NCBI GenBank assembly: GCA_018449595.1
Contig: JAAVUU010000001.1
Location: 992,001 to 1,056,000, forward strand
Direction: 5' to 3'
Length of the DNA stretch: 64,000 bases
Source: Rhizobiales bacterium dw_265
Lineage (GTDB): Bacteria > Pseudomonadota > Alphaproteobacteria > Micropepsales > Micropepsaceae
Within the stretch, counting starts at the first letter, position 1, and each line of letters opens with the position of its first letter. The position numbers and the translations under genes were made by a program. Shown here piece by piece: positions 1-8,803 of this stretch. The notes under the pieces were generated by a model. It did no database searches. It had not been told where the DNA came from and was given only the letters and a program-made list of their open reading frames with translations.

Positions 1-404
1 CCCGCCTTCAAGGTGACGTTGTAGGTCTTGTCGAACGCCAGCCCCGCCAGGCACAGCCGCGTGTCCACCACCCGCGCCGCGATGCGCACCACCGGATCGA
101 GGGTCAGATAATCCTCGTAATGGGTCTTGCCGCCGGCATCGAGCGGGCGGGTAAACACCAGGCAGGCTTCGGCCTGGGGCTTGGAGGTATCGATCTCCAG
201 CCGGCGGAAGACAAAGTCCTTGGCCAGGCCGGTGGAAGCAGGTGCTGCCCCGGTGACGCTGGCCAGCCCATTCTGCAACTGCTCCAGCACGCCCGCATTC
301 TTGTGCAGGCCGCGCCCGCCCAGCAGGTAAACCGCCACCAGCGCCACGGCCAGAACAGCGGCGACGCCGCCCCCGATGACGAGCAAAAGCCGCTGCCGAT
401 TCAT
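1..404 (-). CDS. Alpha-2-macroglobulin family protein, N-terminal part (cut by window edge)
   Basis: Only the first 134 codons are present; the gene runs off the left edge. The start ATG at 404 follows a GGGGCGGA stretch. An N-terminal hydrophobic segment (about residues 5-28) looks like a signal anchor. Residues 65-134 carry the pattern of the first macroglobulin domain of bacterial alpha-2-macroglobulins: an FVFRRLEIDTSKPQAEAC stretch, LCLAGL near residue 118, and KTYNVTLKAG at the cut. These are very large periplasmic proteins thought to trap proteases and work beside penicillin-binding protein 1C; neither the thioester motif nor a pbpC neighbour is visible here. It lies downstream of the phosphoesterase on the same strand with about 100 nt between. 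The family call rests on one domain only. Confidence 0.7.
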   Translation of the reverse strand, partial: MNRQRLLLVIGGGVAAVLAVALVAVYLLGGRGLHKNAGVLEQLQNGLASVTGAAPASTGLAKDFVFRRLEIDTSKPQAEACLVFTRPLDAGGKTHYEDYLTLDPVVRIAARVVDTRLCLAGLAFDKTYNVTLKA

Positions 405-422
405 GATCCGCCCCACATGTCT

Positions 423-438
423 TTAGACAAAAGTCTAA
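423..438. promoter_or_regulatory. Short inverted repeat upstream of the macroglobulin gene
   Basis: TTAGAC-AAAA-GTCTAA, 6-bp perfect arms with a 4-nt centre, lies about 20 nt upstream of the start at 404. It could be an operator or a weak hairpin. Nothing else supports a role. Confidence 0.2.
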
Positions 439-504
439 GCCAAGCAGGCGCTGCAATCGCGGCGTCAGGATGACAAAGCGGTGGGTGGATTCAGGTTTTT
501 CGAC

Positions 505-1773
505 TCAGCCTTTCAGGCCGGGGCAATCGAGCCGCCCAACCGCTTTGCCTTTTGGCGCGGTGAAATGGCATTGCCCCTTGGGCTGGGCCGCCGGGTCGTA
601 CAGGTCGATGGTCCAGCCGTCCGCGACCCTGGTCATCAGCAGGAAGCCGAAGCCGCCCACCGACAAGCCGTCGGCCACCGTCACCCCGGAATGGCCCAGG
701 AACACCGCCCCGCGCAGGTTCCTGGGCGTGACGTCCAGATTGTCGCCGCCATTGCCGCCCACGATCTGCGGCGGCACACCCCCGGTATAGTTGATGCTCT
801 CGAAGGTATGGATATGCCCCGACAGCATCAGTTCGACATTGGCGGGGATCAGCGGGAGGCCCTTCTGGGCGTTGATGCGGGACGCCTCGACCAGGGTCAG
901 GTTGCCGCCGATGGGAATGCCCAGCGGCCCGGAGATGGCGGCCCAGGTCGGGCGATGATGCACAAGCCAGACCGGCGCCGGGGCCTTGGCCAGGCCCACC
1001 AGTTCGTCGGCATAGACCCGCGCCGTGTCGCGGTCGAGATCGGGCTCGTTCGACACCGCATCGTCCAGCACCGCCAGGGTCAGCCCGCCCAGGTCCAGGG
1101 TGAACAGCGGCTGGTGCGCGATGCAACTGCCGTCAAAGGGCGACGGACCCTGCAGCCGCACCCAGCCGGGACCGGCGCGGGTGCAGTCTTCATGGTTGCC
1201 GCGCGCCAGCACGATGGGCGCCGCCGCCAGCAGCGGCGCGGCGGGATCGTAGAAATCGGCTTTCCAGGTGATCCAGTTGTCGCCCCAGGGCGAACCGGCG
1301 CAACCGGCATTGTCCTGCGGGCAGGCGCTTTCGCGATAGAGATAATCGCCGACATGGATCACCAGGTCGGGTTTGAGTTTCGCCGCCGCCGCCGCGACCT
1401 GCGGGAACGGCCATTGCGCCGGATCGTTGCAGGCCTGCAGCGCCGCGCCCTTGATGCGGCAGCCGGTATCGCCCAGCACCAGGATGCGGCTGGGGTTGGC
1501 GACGGGGACAGGCAACGCCAGGTCCGCGATCTGCGCGGCATGGACGTGCGCCGAAAGTGGCGCAGCACATAGCAGGGGAAATTTGTCGGTCGCGGCGGCA
1601 CGAACCGCCATCGGGACATCGCCTCTGTCGGTGCGCAAAACCGGGCAGATGGCGGCGCCCGTCACCAGGCGCGCTTCATAGCCGTGCTCCACCGCCTGCA
1701 CCCAGGCACTGTCGGCGGCTTGCGCCAGGGCGGGAAAAACACAAAGCACAAAGGCGAGCGCGAGTCTTTTCAT
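505..1773 (-). CDS. Secreted calcineurin-like metallophosphoesterase
   Basis: A 422-residue phosphohydrolase with a cleavable signal peptide (MKRLALAFVL to about residue 19), so it acts in the periplasm or outside. The five metallophosphoesterase blocks are in order: GDTG at 101-104, GDY at 142-144, GNHE at 192-195, VHHRP at 271-275 and GHIH at 319-322. These bind the two catalytic metal ions. The substrate cannot be told from sequence. A GTG seven codons upstream (1794) is also open, but the ATG at 1773 begins directly at the signal peptide. The gene follows the TonB-dependent receptor by 28 nt on the same strand, so the two are probably cotranscribed. This suggests the enzyme prepares, or acts on, a phosphorylated compound that the receptor takes up. 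Confidence 0.88.
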   Translation of the reverse strand: MKRLALAFVLCVFPALAQAADSAWVQAVEHGYEARLVTGAAICPVLRTDRGDVPMAVRAAATDKFPLLCAAPLSAHVHAAQIADLALPVPVANPSRILVLGDTGCRIKGAALQACNDPAQWPFPQVAAAAAKLKPDLVIHVGDYLYRESACPQDNAGCAGSPWGDNWITWKADFYDPAAPLLAAAPIVLARGNHEDCTRAGPGWVRLQGPSPFDGSCIAHQPLFTLDLGGLTLAVLDDAVSNEPDLDRDTARVYADELVGLAKAPAPVWLVHHRPTWAAISGPLGIPIGGNLTLVEASRINAQKGLPLIPANVELMLSGHIHTFESINYTGGVPPQIVGGNGGDNLDVTPRNLRGAVFLGHSGVTVADGLSVGGFGFLLMTRVADGWTIDLYDPAAQPKGQCHFTAPKGKAVGRLDCPGLKG

Positions 1774-1801
1774 GGCGCGGAGACTATCGCGCACGGCGGC
1801 G

Positions 1802-4195
1802 TCAGAACAACCGCTTGAGGGTCAACTTCCAGATGCGCCCCAGGCCGGGCAGCGCGCTGAGATTGGCGTAAGTGTCGGCGCCGGGCGTGAAGTAACGCGC
1901 ATCGGCCAGGTTGTTGACGTTCAGATCGCCTTCCCACACATCCCATTGCGCGAAACCCGAAGCATTGAGGGTGACGTATGACGGAAATGTTATGCCGCCG
2001 GGCACGGTCTGCTGGGTCTTGCCAACATAGGTGCCGCCGAAGGTGGCGCCCCACGTCACGTTTTGAAGGGAGCCCCAGTCCAGCCTATCGCTTGTATAGG
2101 TCAGGTACGGGCTGATCACCGCATGCGGCACCAGCGTGTCTTCATAATCGCCGGGCCGGCCCGGCAGGGTCGAAAAGTCATAGGTGATATAGCTGCCGCC
2201 GAAACCGTCCTGCGGGCTGATGCCATAGCTGCGCGCCGGGACATAGGTGAATTCGTGGTCCGGGCCTTTTGTCGTCGTGTGCTGCAGGTCCGCCGCCAGG
2301 GTCAGGCTGACATTGGGCGTCACGACATAGCGCAGTTCCATCTCCGCGCCCCGGGCGACGGTGCCCTGCACCGTGGCGGCGCTGCCCGGGCCGCCCGGCG
2401 CGACCTGGGTGCGGTTCTGGACATACCAGTCCAGGCTGCCCAGCAGGTGATCGTCCAGGGCGGTGAATTTCACACCCACTTCATTGAGGAAGCTGTTGGA
2501 CAGCCAGTCGCGGCTGGCCAGCAGGCTGGTCAGGACCTGGCTGGCCTGGCCGATCTCGATGGCGGAGTTCTGGGCGCTGGTGACATAGGGCACCAGGCCC
2601 CAAGGCGTTTTATAGGAAAGCGAGGCGGACCAGGTGAAACGTCCGGCATTGCCGCGCCCGCTGCCCGGCTCGAAGGATTCCACCCCGGCATCCACCGAGC
2701 GCACATTATAATCGTCATAGCGGCCGCCGACGGTGAGATCGAGATTGTTCCAGTCCAGGTCGCTGGTGACGAAGACGCCGGCATCGGCGGTGTTGGTGCG
2801 AACATCGTTCTCCCAGCCCATGGGGATGGTGCCGGGCGGGTCGTTGTTGAACGGCGAGTCGATGATGTCGTTGGGCATGGCGCCGACACTGATGTCGCGC
2901 CGATCCAGGGCGATGACGCCGCTGTTGAAGCTCTCTTTTCCGACGGCATGGACATAACGGTAGGAAGCGCCCGCCACCGTCTGGGTCTTCAGCGCCCCGA
3001 AGTCGCGGGCAAGGTCATAGCGCAGCCGCGCCTCGCCGATCTGGGTGCGATAGGAACCGGGAAAACCGTAAGAAACAAAGCGGTCATTCTGCAACGTGTC
3101 TCCGAACAACTGCAGCCGCACACTTTGCCCATTTCCCAGATCGTTGGCCGCTTCCAGCATGGCGGTGTGGGTGATGGTGTTGGAGAAATCCACCCCCGGC
3201 GCGATATAGACCGTGCGGCGGCTGAGGGTGGTGGTGCCCAGGCCGGTGTCCAGGCGATGCGCCGCGTCCTGGCAACCGGCACAGGCCAGCGCCACGAAAT
3301 TGGGATCGAAGGCATAGGGATTGCCGCCCAGGTCGTTGAAGGTGAGATACTTGCCGTTGCTCGCCTGCAGTGACGTGTTGCGGCCGGTGATATAGCTGCC
3401 GCCGTCAATCAGCGCCTGGGTCAGCCGGTTCCAGCCCGGCGTCTGCACATCGCCGTTGGAATGGTAATACATGTAATCCGCCGACAGCTTCCAGCCGCCC
3501 TGCGCCAGCCCGCCCGACAATTGGATCAATTGATGGCTGGGATGGATGCCGCGGTAATAACTGAAGCTGTCATCCACCTCGCCATAGGCATGGACCCCGC
3601 CCTGCCAATCGCCAAGCGCGACCGGCGCACCGGCCTGGAGCGTGGCGTTGCGCTTGCTGTAGGCGCCATAGGTGACGGTCGCCTCGCCGCTGAAGTCGTC
3701 GCCGGCATTGGCGGTCTTGGGCAGGAAGTTGACCAGCCCGCCCACCTTGCCCGCGCCATAGATGGGCGATGGCGGCCCGCGCAAGATCTCGATCCCCGCC
3801 GCATCGCCCAGGGGCGTGGAATAGGTGCCGCGATTCTCCACCCGCTTGAAGTCGCGGAAGTAATTCTCCGCCAGGGTGCCGCGCAGGCTGACCGCGCCCT
3901 CCACGCCATAATAGCTGGCGGTATAGGCGGACGGCGTGATGGCGGTGAGGTCGTTCAGGCCGCTGATGCCATAGCGGTCGATGGTGGCGTCGCTGACCAG
4001 GGTGATGGCGCGCGGGGTTTCGATCAGCGGCTTGTCCAGCCCGAAGGCGGCGTCATTGGCCCCGGTGGCCAGCAGATGCACGGGATCGCCGGTGACGGTG
4101 ACCGACTCCACGTCCTGCGCCAAAGCCTGCGTCAGCCCCGCGCATGACCCGCCCGCCCAGGCGGCGGCCGCCAGAAAAACCAGTCCCCTTCTCAT
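1802..4195 (-). CDS. TonB-dependent outer-membrane receptor (siderophore-type)
   Basis: A 797-residue outer-membrane gated channel. It has a signal peptide ending at ALAQ near residue 27, a plug domain at about 55-165 (SLRGTLAENYFRDF, then IEILRGPPSPIYGAGKVGG with the LPK ending), a long beta-barrel, and a C-terminal strand ending in aromatic Phe (LTLKRLF). The plug is closest in style to the TonB-dependent siderophore receptor group. That alone does not prove a siderophore substrate: these receptors also take up sugars and phosphorylated compounds. A Cys-Ala-Gly-Cys pair sits in a predicted surface loop. It is the first gene of a likely operon with the phosphoesterase. A 13-bp palindrome lies 20 nt upstream. 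Confidence 0.9.
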   Translation of the reverse strand: MRRGLVFLAAAAWAGGSCAGLTQALAQDVESVTVTGDPVHLLATGANDAAFGLDKPLIETPRAITLVSDATIDRYGISGLNDLTAITPSAYTASYYGVEGAVSLRGTLAENYFRDFKRVENRGTYSTPLGDAAGIEILRGPPSPIYGAGKVGGLVNFLPKTANAGDDFSGEATVTYGAYSKRNATLQAGAPVALGDWQGGVHAYGEVDDSFSYYRGIHPSHQLIQLSGGLAQGGWKLSADYMYYHSNGDVQTPGWNRLTQALIDGGSYITGRNTSLQASNGKYLTFNDLGGNPYAFDPNFVALACAGCQDAAHRLDTGLGTTTLSRRTVYIAPGVDFSNTITHTAMLEAANDLGNGQSVRLQLFGDTLQNDRFVSYGFPGSYRTQIGEARLRYDLARDFGALKTQTVAGASYRYVHAVGKESFNSGVIALDRRDISVGAMPNDIIDSPFNNDPPGTIPMGWENDVRTNTADAGVFVTSDLDWNNLDLTVGGRYDDYNVRSVDAGVESFEPGSGRGNAGRFTWSASLSYKTPWGLVPYVTSAQNSAIEIGQASQVLTSLLASRDWLSNSFLNEVGVKFTALDDHLLGSLDWYVQNRTQVAPGGPGSAATVQGTVARGAEMELRYVVTPNVSLTLAADLQHTTTKGPDHEFTYVPARSYGISPQDGFGGSYITYDFSTLPGRPGDYEDTLVPHAVISPYLTYTSDRLDWGSLQNVTWGATFGGTYVGKTQQTVPGGITFPSYVTLNASGFAQWDVWEGDLNVNNLADARYFTPGADTYANLSALPGLGRIWKLTLKRLF

Positions 4196-4214
4196 GGAGC
4201 CTTACATAGGCGAT

Positions 4215-4227
4215 CATTTGGCAAATG
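4215..4227. promoter_or_regulatory. 13-bp palindrome upstream of TonB receptor
   Basis: CATTTG-G-CAAATG is perfectly symmetric around the central G and sits 20-32 nt upstream of the receptor start, in an AT-rich leader (TAAAATG, GATAATG on the minus strand). The position suits an operator, for example of a Fur-type repressor. That is inference from position and symmetry only. Confidence 0.35.
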
Positions 4228-4295
4228 CCACGTAACATTTTACATTATCATGCGACAGACTGACGCGCTGTCAGTTCTGTATACGATTGATTTTA

Positions 4296-4838
4296 TTATA
4301 TTTTTTCCCAGGCAGCGGCGAGCGCGGCGACATTGGTGCCGGTTGCCCCACTGAGCTGGAGGGATTTCAGGGCATGGCGATGCAGGTCATCCGCATAGGC
4401 GGCGCAGGCGTCGGCGGCCAGGACAACCCGGAAACCTTCCTCGAAGGCCGCCCAGGCGGTCGCCGCCACACAGCATTCGGTGGTCAGCCCGGCCAGCACC
4501 AGGGTGCCGATGCCCCTGGCGCGCAGCAGGTCGGCCAGCCCGGTGCGGGCAAAGGCGCTGAAGCGGCTTTTGGACACGATGGCCTCGCCCGGCATCGGCT
4601 GCGGCCCGATGAAAGCGGCGCCATGGGTGCCTTCGGTGCACAGATTCTCGGCGCCGTTCAGCAGCCGCACAAACACCACCGCAACACCGGCATCGCGCGC
4701 CGCCGCCACCAGGGTTTCGGCCCGCGTCACCGCCGCCTGCGCCGCCGCGATGTCGGCGCCGCGCCGCGCCATGGCGCCATCGGGGGCGCCGAAGTCCACC
4801 TGCATGTCGATCAGCAGCAGGGCGGTTTTGGACGTCAT
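4296..4838 (-). CDS. Isochorismatase-family cysteine hydrolase (RutB-like amidohydrolase)
   Basis: A 180-residue cytosolic cysteine hydrolase. The catalytic triad of the family can be read: Asp11 in LLIDMQVDFG, Lys90 in IVSKSRF and Cys123 in GLTTECCVAA. Members cleave C-N bonds of amides or ureido compounds (nicotinamidase, N-carbamoylsarcosine amidase, RutB). The start codon overlaps the stop of the upstream RutA-like monooxygenase by ATGA, so the two are coupled and likely act in sequence: ring opening, then hydrolysis of the ureido or amide product. It is shorter than RutB proper (about 230 residues), so the exact substrate is open. Confidence 0.85.
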   Translation of the reverse strand: MTSKTALLLIDMQVDFGAPDGAMARRGADIAAAQAAVTRAETLVAAARDAGVAVVFVRLLNGAENLCTEGTHGAAFIGPQPMPGEAIVSKSRFSAFARTGLADLLRARGIGTLVLAGLTTECCVAATAWAAFEEGFRVVLAADACAAYADDLHRHALKSLQLSGATGTNVAALAAAWEKI

Positions 4839-5881
4839 GCGAAGGCCGCGCGCAGCGCCGGCAGGATTTGCTGCCCGGTGACCCGCAAGCCCGCGTCATA
4901 GTCGTCATAGATGAACATCAGCCCATCAATGTCGCAGTCGCGCAGGAATTGTTCGATCCGCACGGCGCAGGTGGCCGGCGCCCCCACCACCGTCTGGGTC
5001 ATGAAGGCACCCTGGGCGCGCGCGGTCATGGCATTGCCTTCTTTTCCTGAAGAGGGCACGCCATAGCTTTGCAGCATCCCGGCGACGGCGCCCTCGTCCA
5101 GCCCGTCGCGATATTTCTGCGCTTTCGCTTCGGCTTCGGCATCAGTAGGGGCGGTTATCACGGTCATCATGCAATAGGTGCGGATGGTCTTGCCCAGCCC
5201 GGCCGCCAACGTCTTGGCGCGGGCGCTGGCCGCCGCCGTTTCCGCCGCATCGCGGCCGCCGATGAAACAGCCGTCGCATTCGCGCACCGAAAAATCAAAG
5301 CCCCGCGCCGACATGCCGGCGCAGATCAGGAAGGGCGGCCTGAGCGGCTTGGGCTCGCTGACGCAATCGCGGAAGTCGAAATGCCGGCCCTGAAAGGTCA
5401 CGCTGGGCTCGGTCCACAGCCGCTTGACGATCCGGGCCCATTCCTCGGTCAGGTCGTAGCGCGCGTCGTGATCCAGCGCCGCGTCCCAGGCATCCATCTG
5501 CTCGAACTCGCCGCGATAGGCGCCCGCCACGATGTTCAGCCCGGCGCGGCCGCCGGAGATGTGATCCAGGGTGGCGATCATCTTGGCCGCCACCGCCGGA
5601 TTGTGCAGGATGCTGTGCAGCGTGCCCCAGACTTTCACACGCCGGGTCAGGGCGGCGATGCCGCAGAGCAGGGTGACCGCTTCCAGGCTTGAGCCCCAAT
5701 GATCGGTGTCGCCGCCGAAGCCGCGCCACTTGCCCATCGCCATGACGAAATCAAAACCTTCCTCCTCGGCGATCAGGGCGGCGTCGCGGTTCTGGCGCCA
5801 GCCGCCGTCCAGCAGCGGGGTGGCACGGGAGACAATCCAGCCGCCATTGGCGATGGGAAGAAAGACGCCGAATTCCTTCAT
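4835..5881 (-). CDS. RutA-like LLM-class flavin monooxygenase
   Basis: A 348-residue luciferase-like FMN monooxygenase. The start (MKEFGVFLPIANGGW) and the blocks KWRGFGGDTDHW (51-62), ISGGRAGLNIVAG (108-120) and FLICAGMSARG (184-194) follow RutA, which opens the uracil ring between N3 and C4 through a flavin-N5 oxygen adduct. It is slightly shorter than RutA of Escherichia coli. The ATG at 5881 overlaps the stop of the MFS gene (ATGA) and its own stop overlaps the next start (ATGA). No rutC-G homologues lie nearby, so the substrate may be another N-heterocycle or amide ring. The frame stays open upstream to 6208, but that part is antisense-like filler within the MFS gene. Confidence 0.82.
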   Translation of the reverse strand: MKEFGVFLPIANGGWIVSRATPLLDGGWRQNRDAALIAEEEGFDFVMAMGKWRGFGGDTDHWGSSLEAVTLLCGIAALTRRVKVWGTLHSILHNPAVAAKMIATLDHISGGRAGLNIVAGAYRGEFEQMDAWDAALDHDARYDLTEEWARIVKRLWTEPSVTFQGRHFDFRDCVSEPKPLRPPFLICAGMSARGFDFSVRECDGCFIGGRDAAETAAASARAKTLAAGLGKTIRTYCMMTVITAPTDAEAEAKAQKYRDGLDEGAVAGMLQSYGVPSSGKEGNAMTARAQGAFMTQTVVGAPATCAVRIEQFLRDCDIDGLMFIYDDYDAGLRVTGQQILPALRAAFA

Positions 5882-7062
5882 GCCACCGCCTTCCGCGGCG
5901 GGCGCATCAGGATCACCGCCAGCGTGACCAGCGCGATCAGCGCCGACAGCCCGACAAAGAAAGGCACGAAGCTGCCGGTATGGTCGCGCGACAGGCCGGC
6001 CAGGGTCGGCGCCACCGCGCCCGCGGTCGAGATCAGGTTGACGGTGGCGAACAGTTCCAGATACGGCCCGCGCCCGAAATAATCCAGCAGCAGGATGGTG
6101 GCGGCGAAGAATGTCAGGCCGAAGCCGATGCCGATGCCAGCCGCATAGACCAGCAGCATCGGCACATCGCGCGCCACGCCCAGCGCCAAGAGGCCCACGA
6201 TCAGGCACCCCAGCGCCACCACCAGCAGCGCCTTGGCGCCGACATAGCGGTTGAGGATGCCGCCGGCCAGCCGCGCGCCCGCGTTCAGCACCGCCTCGAC
6301 GCTCATCATGCTCCCGGCCAGGACGGCGCTGACGCCATGCTCGCCCAGATGCGCCACCGAAACCGAATTGGCGGTGATGCCGCAGAACAGGAAGGCGCTG
6401 TAGGCGGCTGCGATGATCCAGAACTGCCGCGTCTGCAGGGCGTCGCGCAGGGTCCAGCGTTCGGTGGAGATGTCGGGATCGTTGCCCGCGGCGCCTCCCA
6501 CATCGGTCTTCACGTCCACCAGCAGCGCCGCGATGACGCCGATCACGGCTACCAGCGCGCCGATCACCAGCCAGAAGCTGCGCCAGTCATGGGTGACATT
6601 GATGATCGCGAAATAGAGCAACGGCCCCGCCGCGCCGCCCAGCCCGCCGATGGTGAAATACAGGCCGAAGGCGAAGGAGGGGCGCTGAAACAGCCGCGCC
6701 AGCAGATAGGTGCCGGGCACCGAATCCAGCAGGGTGAAACCCAGTCCCGCCAGCGAGGCGCCGATGAAATAGACGATCAGGCCATGGGCGCGCGCCAGGC
6801 ACAGGAACGCCGCCGCCATCGCCAGCGCCCCGATCAAAAGGTTGGCGCGGGCGCCGAAGCGGCGGATCAGGCTGGCGGGCACGGTGGCGGTGATGCCGCA
6901 GAACAGGCCCAAAAGGGTGAAGCCGGCGCCCGCCTCGGTCCAGCTCCAGTGCAGCTCGCTCACCATGGCGGGCAGCACCAGACCCAGAATGTCGAAGGTG
7001 GCGGCGGTAATGATGAAATACAGCGCGCTCATCAAGCCGAGCGTGACCCACGAACGGCCCAT
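5878..7062 (-). CDS. MFS transporter
   Basis: A 394-residue inner-membrane carrier with about 12 hydrophobic segments and a central break after DVKTDVGGAAGND. The loop between helices 2 and 3 has a weak MFS motif (LIRRFGARANL). It sits between the GntR regulator (5 nt gap) and the RutA-like gene (ATGA overlap), so it probably imports the compound that the two enzymes degrade. E. coli rut operons use an NCS2 uracil permease (RutG) here instead, which argues for a substrate other than free uracil. Confidence 0.85.
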   Translation of the reverse strand: MGRSWVTLGLMSALYFIITAATFDILGLVLPAMVSELHWSWTEAGAGFTLLGLFCGITATVPASLIRRFGARANLLIGALAMAAAFLCLARAHGLIVYFIGASLAGLGFTLLDSVPGTYLLARLFQRPSFAFGLYFTIGGLGGAAGPLLYFAIINVTHDWRSFWLVIGALVAVIGVIAALLVDVKTDVGGAAGNDPDISTERWTLRDALQTRQFWIIAAAYSAFLFCGITANSVSVAHLGEHGVSAVLAGSMMSVEAVLNAGARLAGGILNRYVGAKALLVVALGCLIVGLLALGVARDVPMLLVYAAGIGIGFGLTFFAATILLLDYFGRGPYLELFATVNLISTAGAVAPTLAGLSRDHTGSFVPFFVGLSALIALVTLAVILMRPPRKAVA

Positions 7063-7067
7063 GACGG

Positions 7068-7748
7068 TTATCGCCCTTCCAGGCTGCGCTTCATTTCGGA
7101 GGGAAAGTCGCCCAGCACCTTCAGCATCTCGGCGCGGGCGCGTTCGACGTCACGGGCGGCGATGAGGTCCGCCAGGCGGCGATGCTCATTCAGCGCCTCC
7201 ACGCCGTCATCGCTGCCGCCGCGCATGGCATAGAGCCAATAGCGCGCCGTCTGGTGATGCAAAGTGACCACCATCTTGGCCAGCGCCCGGTTGCCGCTGG
7301 CGGCCGCCACCGCGACATGGAAGGCTTCGTCCATCGCCGCCAGGGCGGCGCCGTCATTGTCGGCCACCGCCGCCTCGCCATCGTCCAGCGTGGCGCGGAT
7401 GGCGGCAATCTCATCGGGGGTGGCATGCTGGGCGGCAAGGCCGGCGCAATGCACTTCCACCAGGCAGCGCGCCTCGAAGGCTTCGCGCGCCCCCATCAGG
7501 TCCAGCGGCGCGACGCTGGTGCCGACCCGGGCGCGGCGCACAACCAGCCCTTCCAGGGCCAGCCGGGCCAGGGCCTCGCGGATGCCGGCCAGGCCCCCGC
7601 CATAGCGCCTGGACAGGATGTTTTCGTCCAGCTGTTCGCCCGGCGCCAGCGCCCCGATGATGATGTCCACCAGGATGCGCTGGTACAGGCGCGACTTCAA
7701 AAGCCGCGGCGACCATTCATCCAGGCGGGTTTCGCGTGTCCCTGACAT
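7068..7748 (-). CDS. GntR-family regulator with FCD ligand domain
   Basis: A 226-residue regulator. The N-terminal winged helix-turn-helix is at about 18-80 (LYQRILVDIIIGALAPGEQLDENILSRRYG broken by the recognition helix region IREALARLALEGLV, then VAPL). The helical FCD domain follows (residues 90-215), including the metal/ligand-site pattern DEAFH and HHQTARYWLYAM. It is the first gene of the MFS/RutA-like/hydrolase operon and likely represses it until the substrate or an intermediate binds. The ATG at 7748 is preceded by GAAGGGG. Confidence 0.88.
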   Translation of the reverse strand: MSGTRETRLDEWSPRLLKSRLYQRILVDIIIGALAPGEQLDENILSRRYGGGLAGIREALARLALEGLVVRRARVGTSVAPLDLMGAREAFEARCLVEVHCAGLAAQHATPDEIAAIRATLDDGEAAVADNDGAALAAMDEAFHVAVAAASGNRALAKMVVTLHHQTARYWLYAMRGGSDDGVEALNEHRRLADLIAARDVERARAEMLKVLGDFPSEMKRSLEGR

Positions 7749-7822
7749 GTCTCACCCCTTCCGGATGGGACAATGGGTATGAGGCCAGCGGATGGCAAGG
7801 GGCAGCAAAAAAGAGGCGGCCG

Positions 7823-8734
7823 TCAAACGAAGTTAATCTCAAAGATATAACCGGCGCTGGGGCTGCCGGTGCCCTCGAAGCCGGGCGGGCCCACCCCCGC
7901 ATCGCAGGAATAGAGCTTGCCCTTCCACATCGCCAGGCCATGGGCGTCGGCGGTGCCGTCCTCGAATTCCGCGGTTTCCAGCAGCTCGCCGGTGGTGGCG
8001 GAATATTTCATCAGGCCGCAGGTGGTGGTGTGATGCAGCTTGCCGTTCTGCATCACATAGCGGTTGATGTCGGAGGAGCCGGTGACCATCCAGATGGCGC
8101 CGCCCGGCACATCGTCGCTCCAGGCGATGCCATGCCAGCGCGCGGTGGCGATGGGGATCATGAATTCCGGCGCCCAGGTCCTGGGGTCCACGCGCAGGAT
8201 GCCCTTGATCCGGTTGGCCACGATCCACAGCTTGCCGCCGTGATAGAGCAGCCCGTGGCAGCCGCCGCCATTGTCGGGCGCGCCCAGCGGAATCTGGCGA
8301 TGGGAGATTTCCCTGCCGCCCTGGTCGACCTCATAGATGCCTTCCGGGCCGCCATTGGCGCCCATCCAGACGTGGCCGTTGCCGAAGGCGAAGCCGGAGG
8401 TGTTGTAAGAGTCGGTCAGCACGGTCTTGAGCTTCCTGCCGTTCCAGTCGAACAGCCAGGCGGCTTCCTTCTCATGCTTGCCCGACTGGCCATAGCCTGC
8501 CGCCTTCTGCTCGGCGACCCAGATGCCGTCGTCGGTGATGGCGATGCCGTCGGGATAAGCATCGGGCACCTTGAACAGGTTTTTGGTGGTGACCTTGCGG
8601 TGGGGAATGTCCTTGTGCCGTTCCGGGGCAACCGCGCCCAGGTCTTTGCCTTTGGGATAATCCTGCGCCCATGCGCCGGTAATGCCGGCGCCAGCAGCCA
8701 GACCGAGCCCGGCGAGGAATTCGCGTTTTCTCAT
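7823..8734 (-). CDS. Secreted beta-propeller protein (SMP-30 / glutamine-cyclotransferase-like)
   Basis: 303 residues. The ATG at 8734 is preceded by GGAGGGAGGG, so the TTG at 8749 is rejected. A Tat-like leader (MRKREFLAGLGLAAGAG, Lys-Arg in place of Arg-Arg) ends at AWAQ near residue 24. The rest consists of four-stranded repeats, each with a G-[IL]-W-[VI] core (GIWVAEQ, HVWMGANGG, KLWIVANRI, AIWMVTGSS, KLYSCDAG), typical of a six- or seven-bladed propeller. HGLLYHGG and HGIAWSDD place conserved His residues on the inner face. The function is unassigned: a lactonase or a binding protein is possible. It lies downstream of the PQQ dehydrogenase on the same strand, separated by a hairpin terminator. 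Confidence 0.75.
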   Translation of the reverse strand: MRKREFLAGLGLAAGAGITGAWAQDYPKGKDLGAVAPERHKDIPHRKVTTKNLFKVPDAYPDGIAITDDGIWVAEQKAAGYGQSGKHEKEAAWLFDWNGRKLKTVLTDSYNTSGFAFGNGHVWMGANGGPEGIYEVDQGGREISHRQIPLGAPDNGGGCHGLLYHGGKLWIVANRIKGILRVDPRTWAPEFMIPIATARWHGIAWSDDVPGGAIWMVTGSSDINRYVMQNGKLHHTTTCGLMKYSATTGELLETAEFEDGTADAHGLAMWKGKLYSCDAGVGPPGFEGTGSPSAGYIFEINFV

Positions 8735-8753
8735 TTTCCCTCCCTCCAAAACA

Positions 8754-8785
8754 AAAGGCGCCCGCTCGCGCGGACGCCTTTCTTC
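8754..8785. terminator. Bidirectional hairpin terminator after the PQQ dehydrogenase gene
   Basis: AAAGGCG (8754-8760) pairs with CGCCTTT (8775-8781), with an inner CCGC/GCGG stem. On the minus strand the stem is followed by TTTTGTTTT, on the plus strand by CTTCTTTTTT. It lies between the dehydrogenase stop (8804) and the ribosome binding site of the propeller gene (8734), so it should lower, but may not abolish, read-through. Confidence 0.7.
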
Positions 8786-8803
8786 TTTTTTGTTATCCGC
8801 GCA

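Noticed and set aside
5882..6208. N-terminal extension of the RutA-like gene
   Set aside because: It lies within the MFS gene in another frame; the ATG at 5881 with ATGA overlap and a RutA-like start is better.
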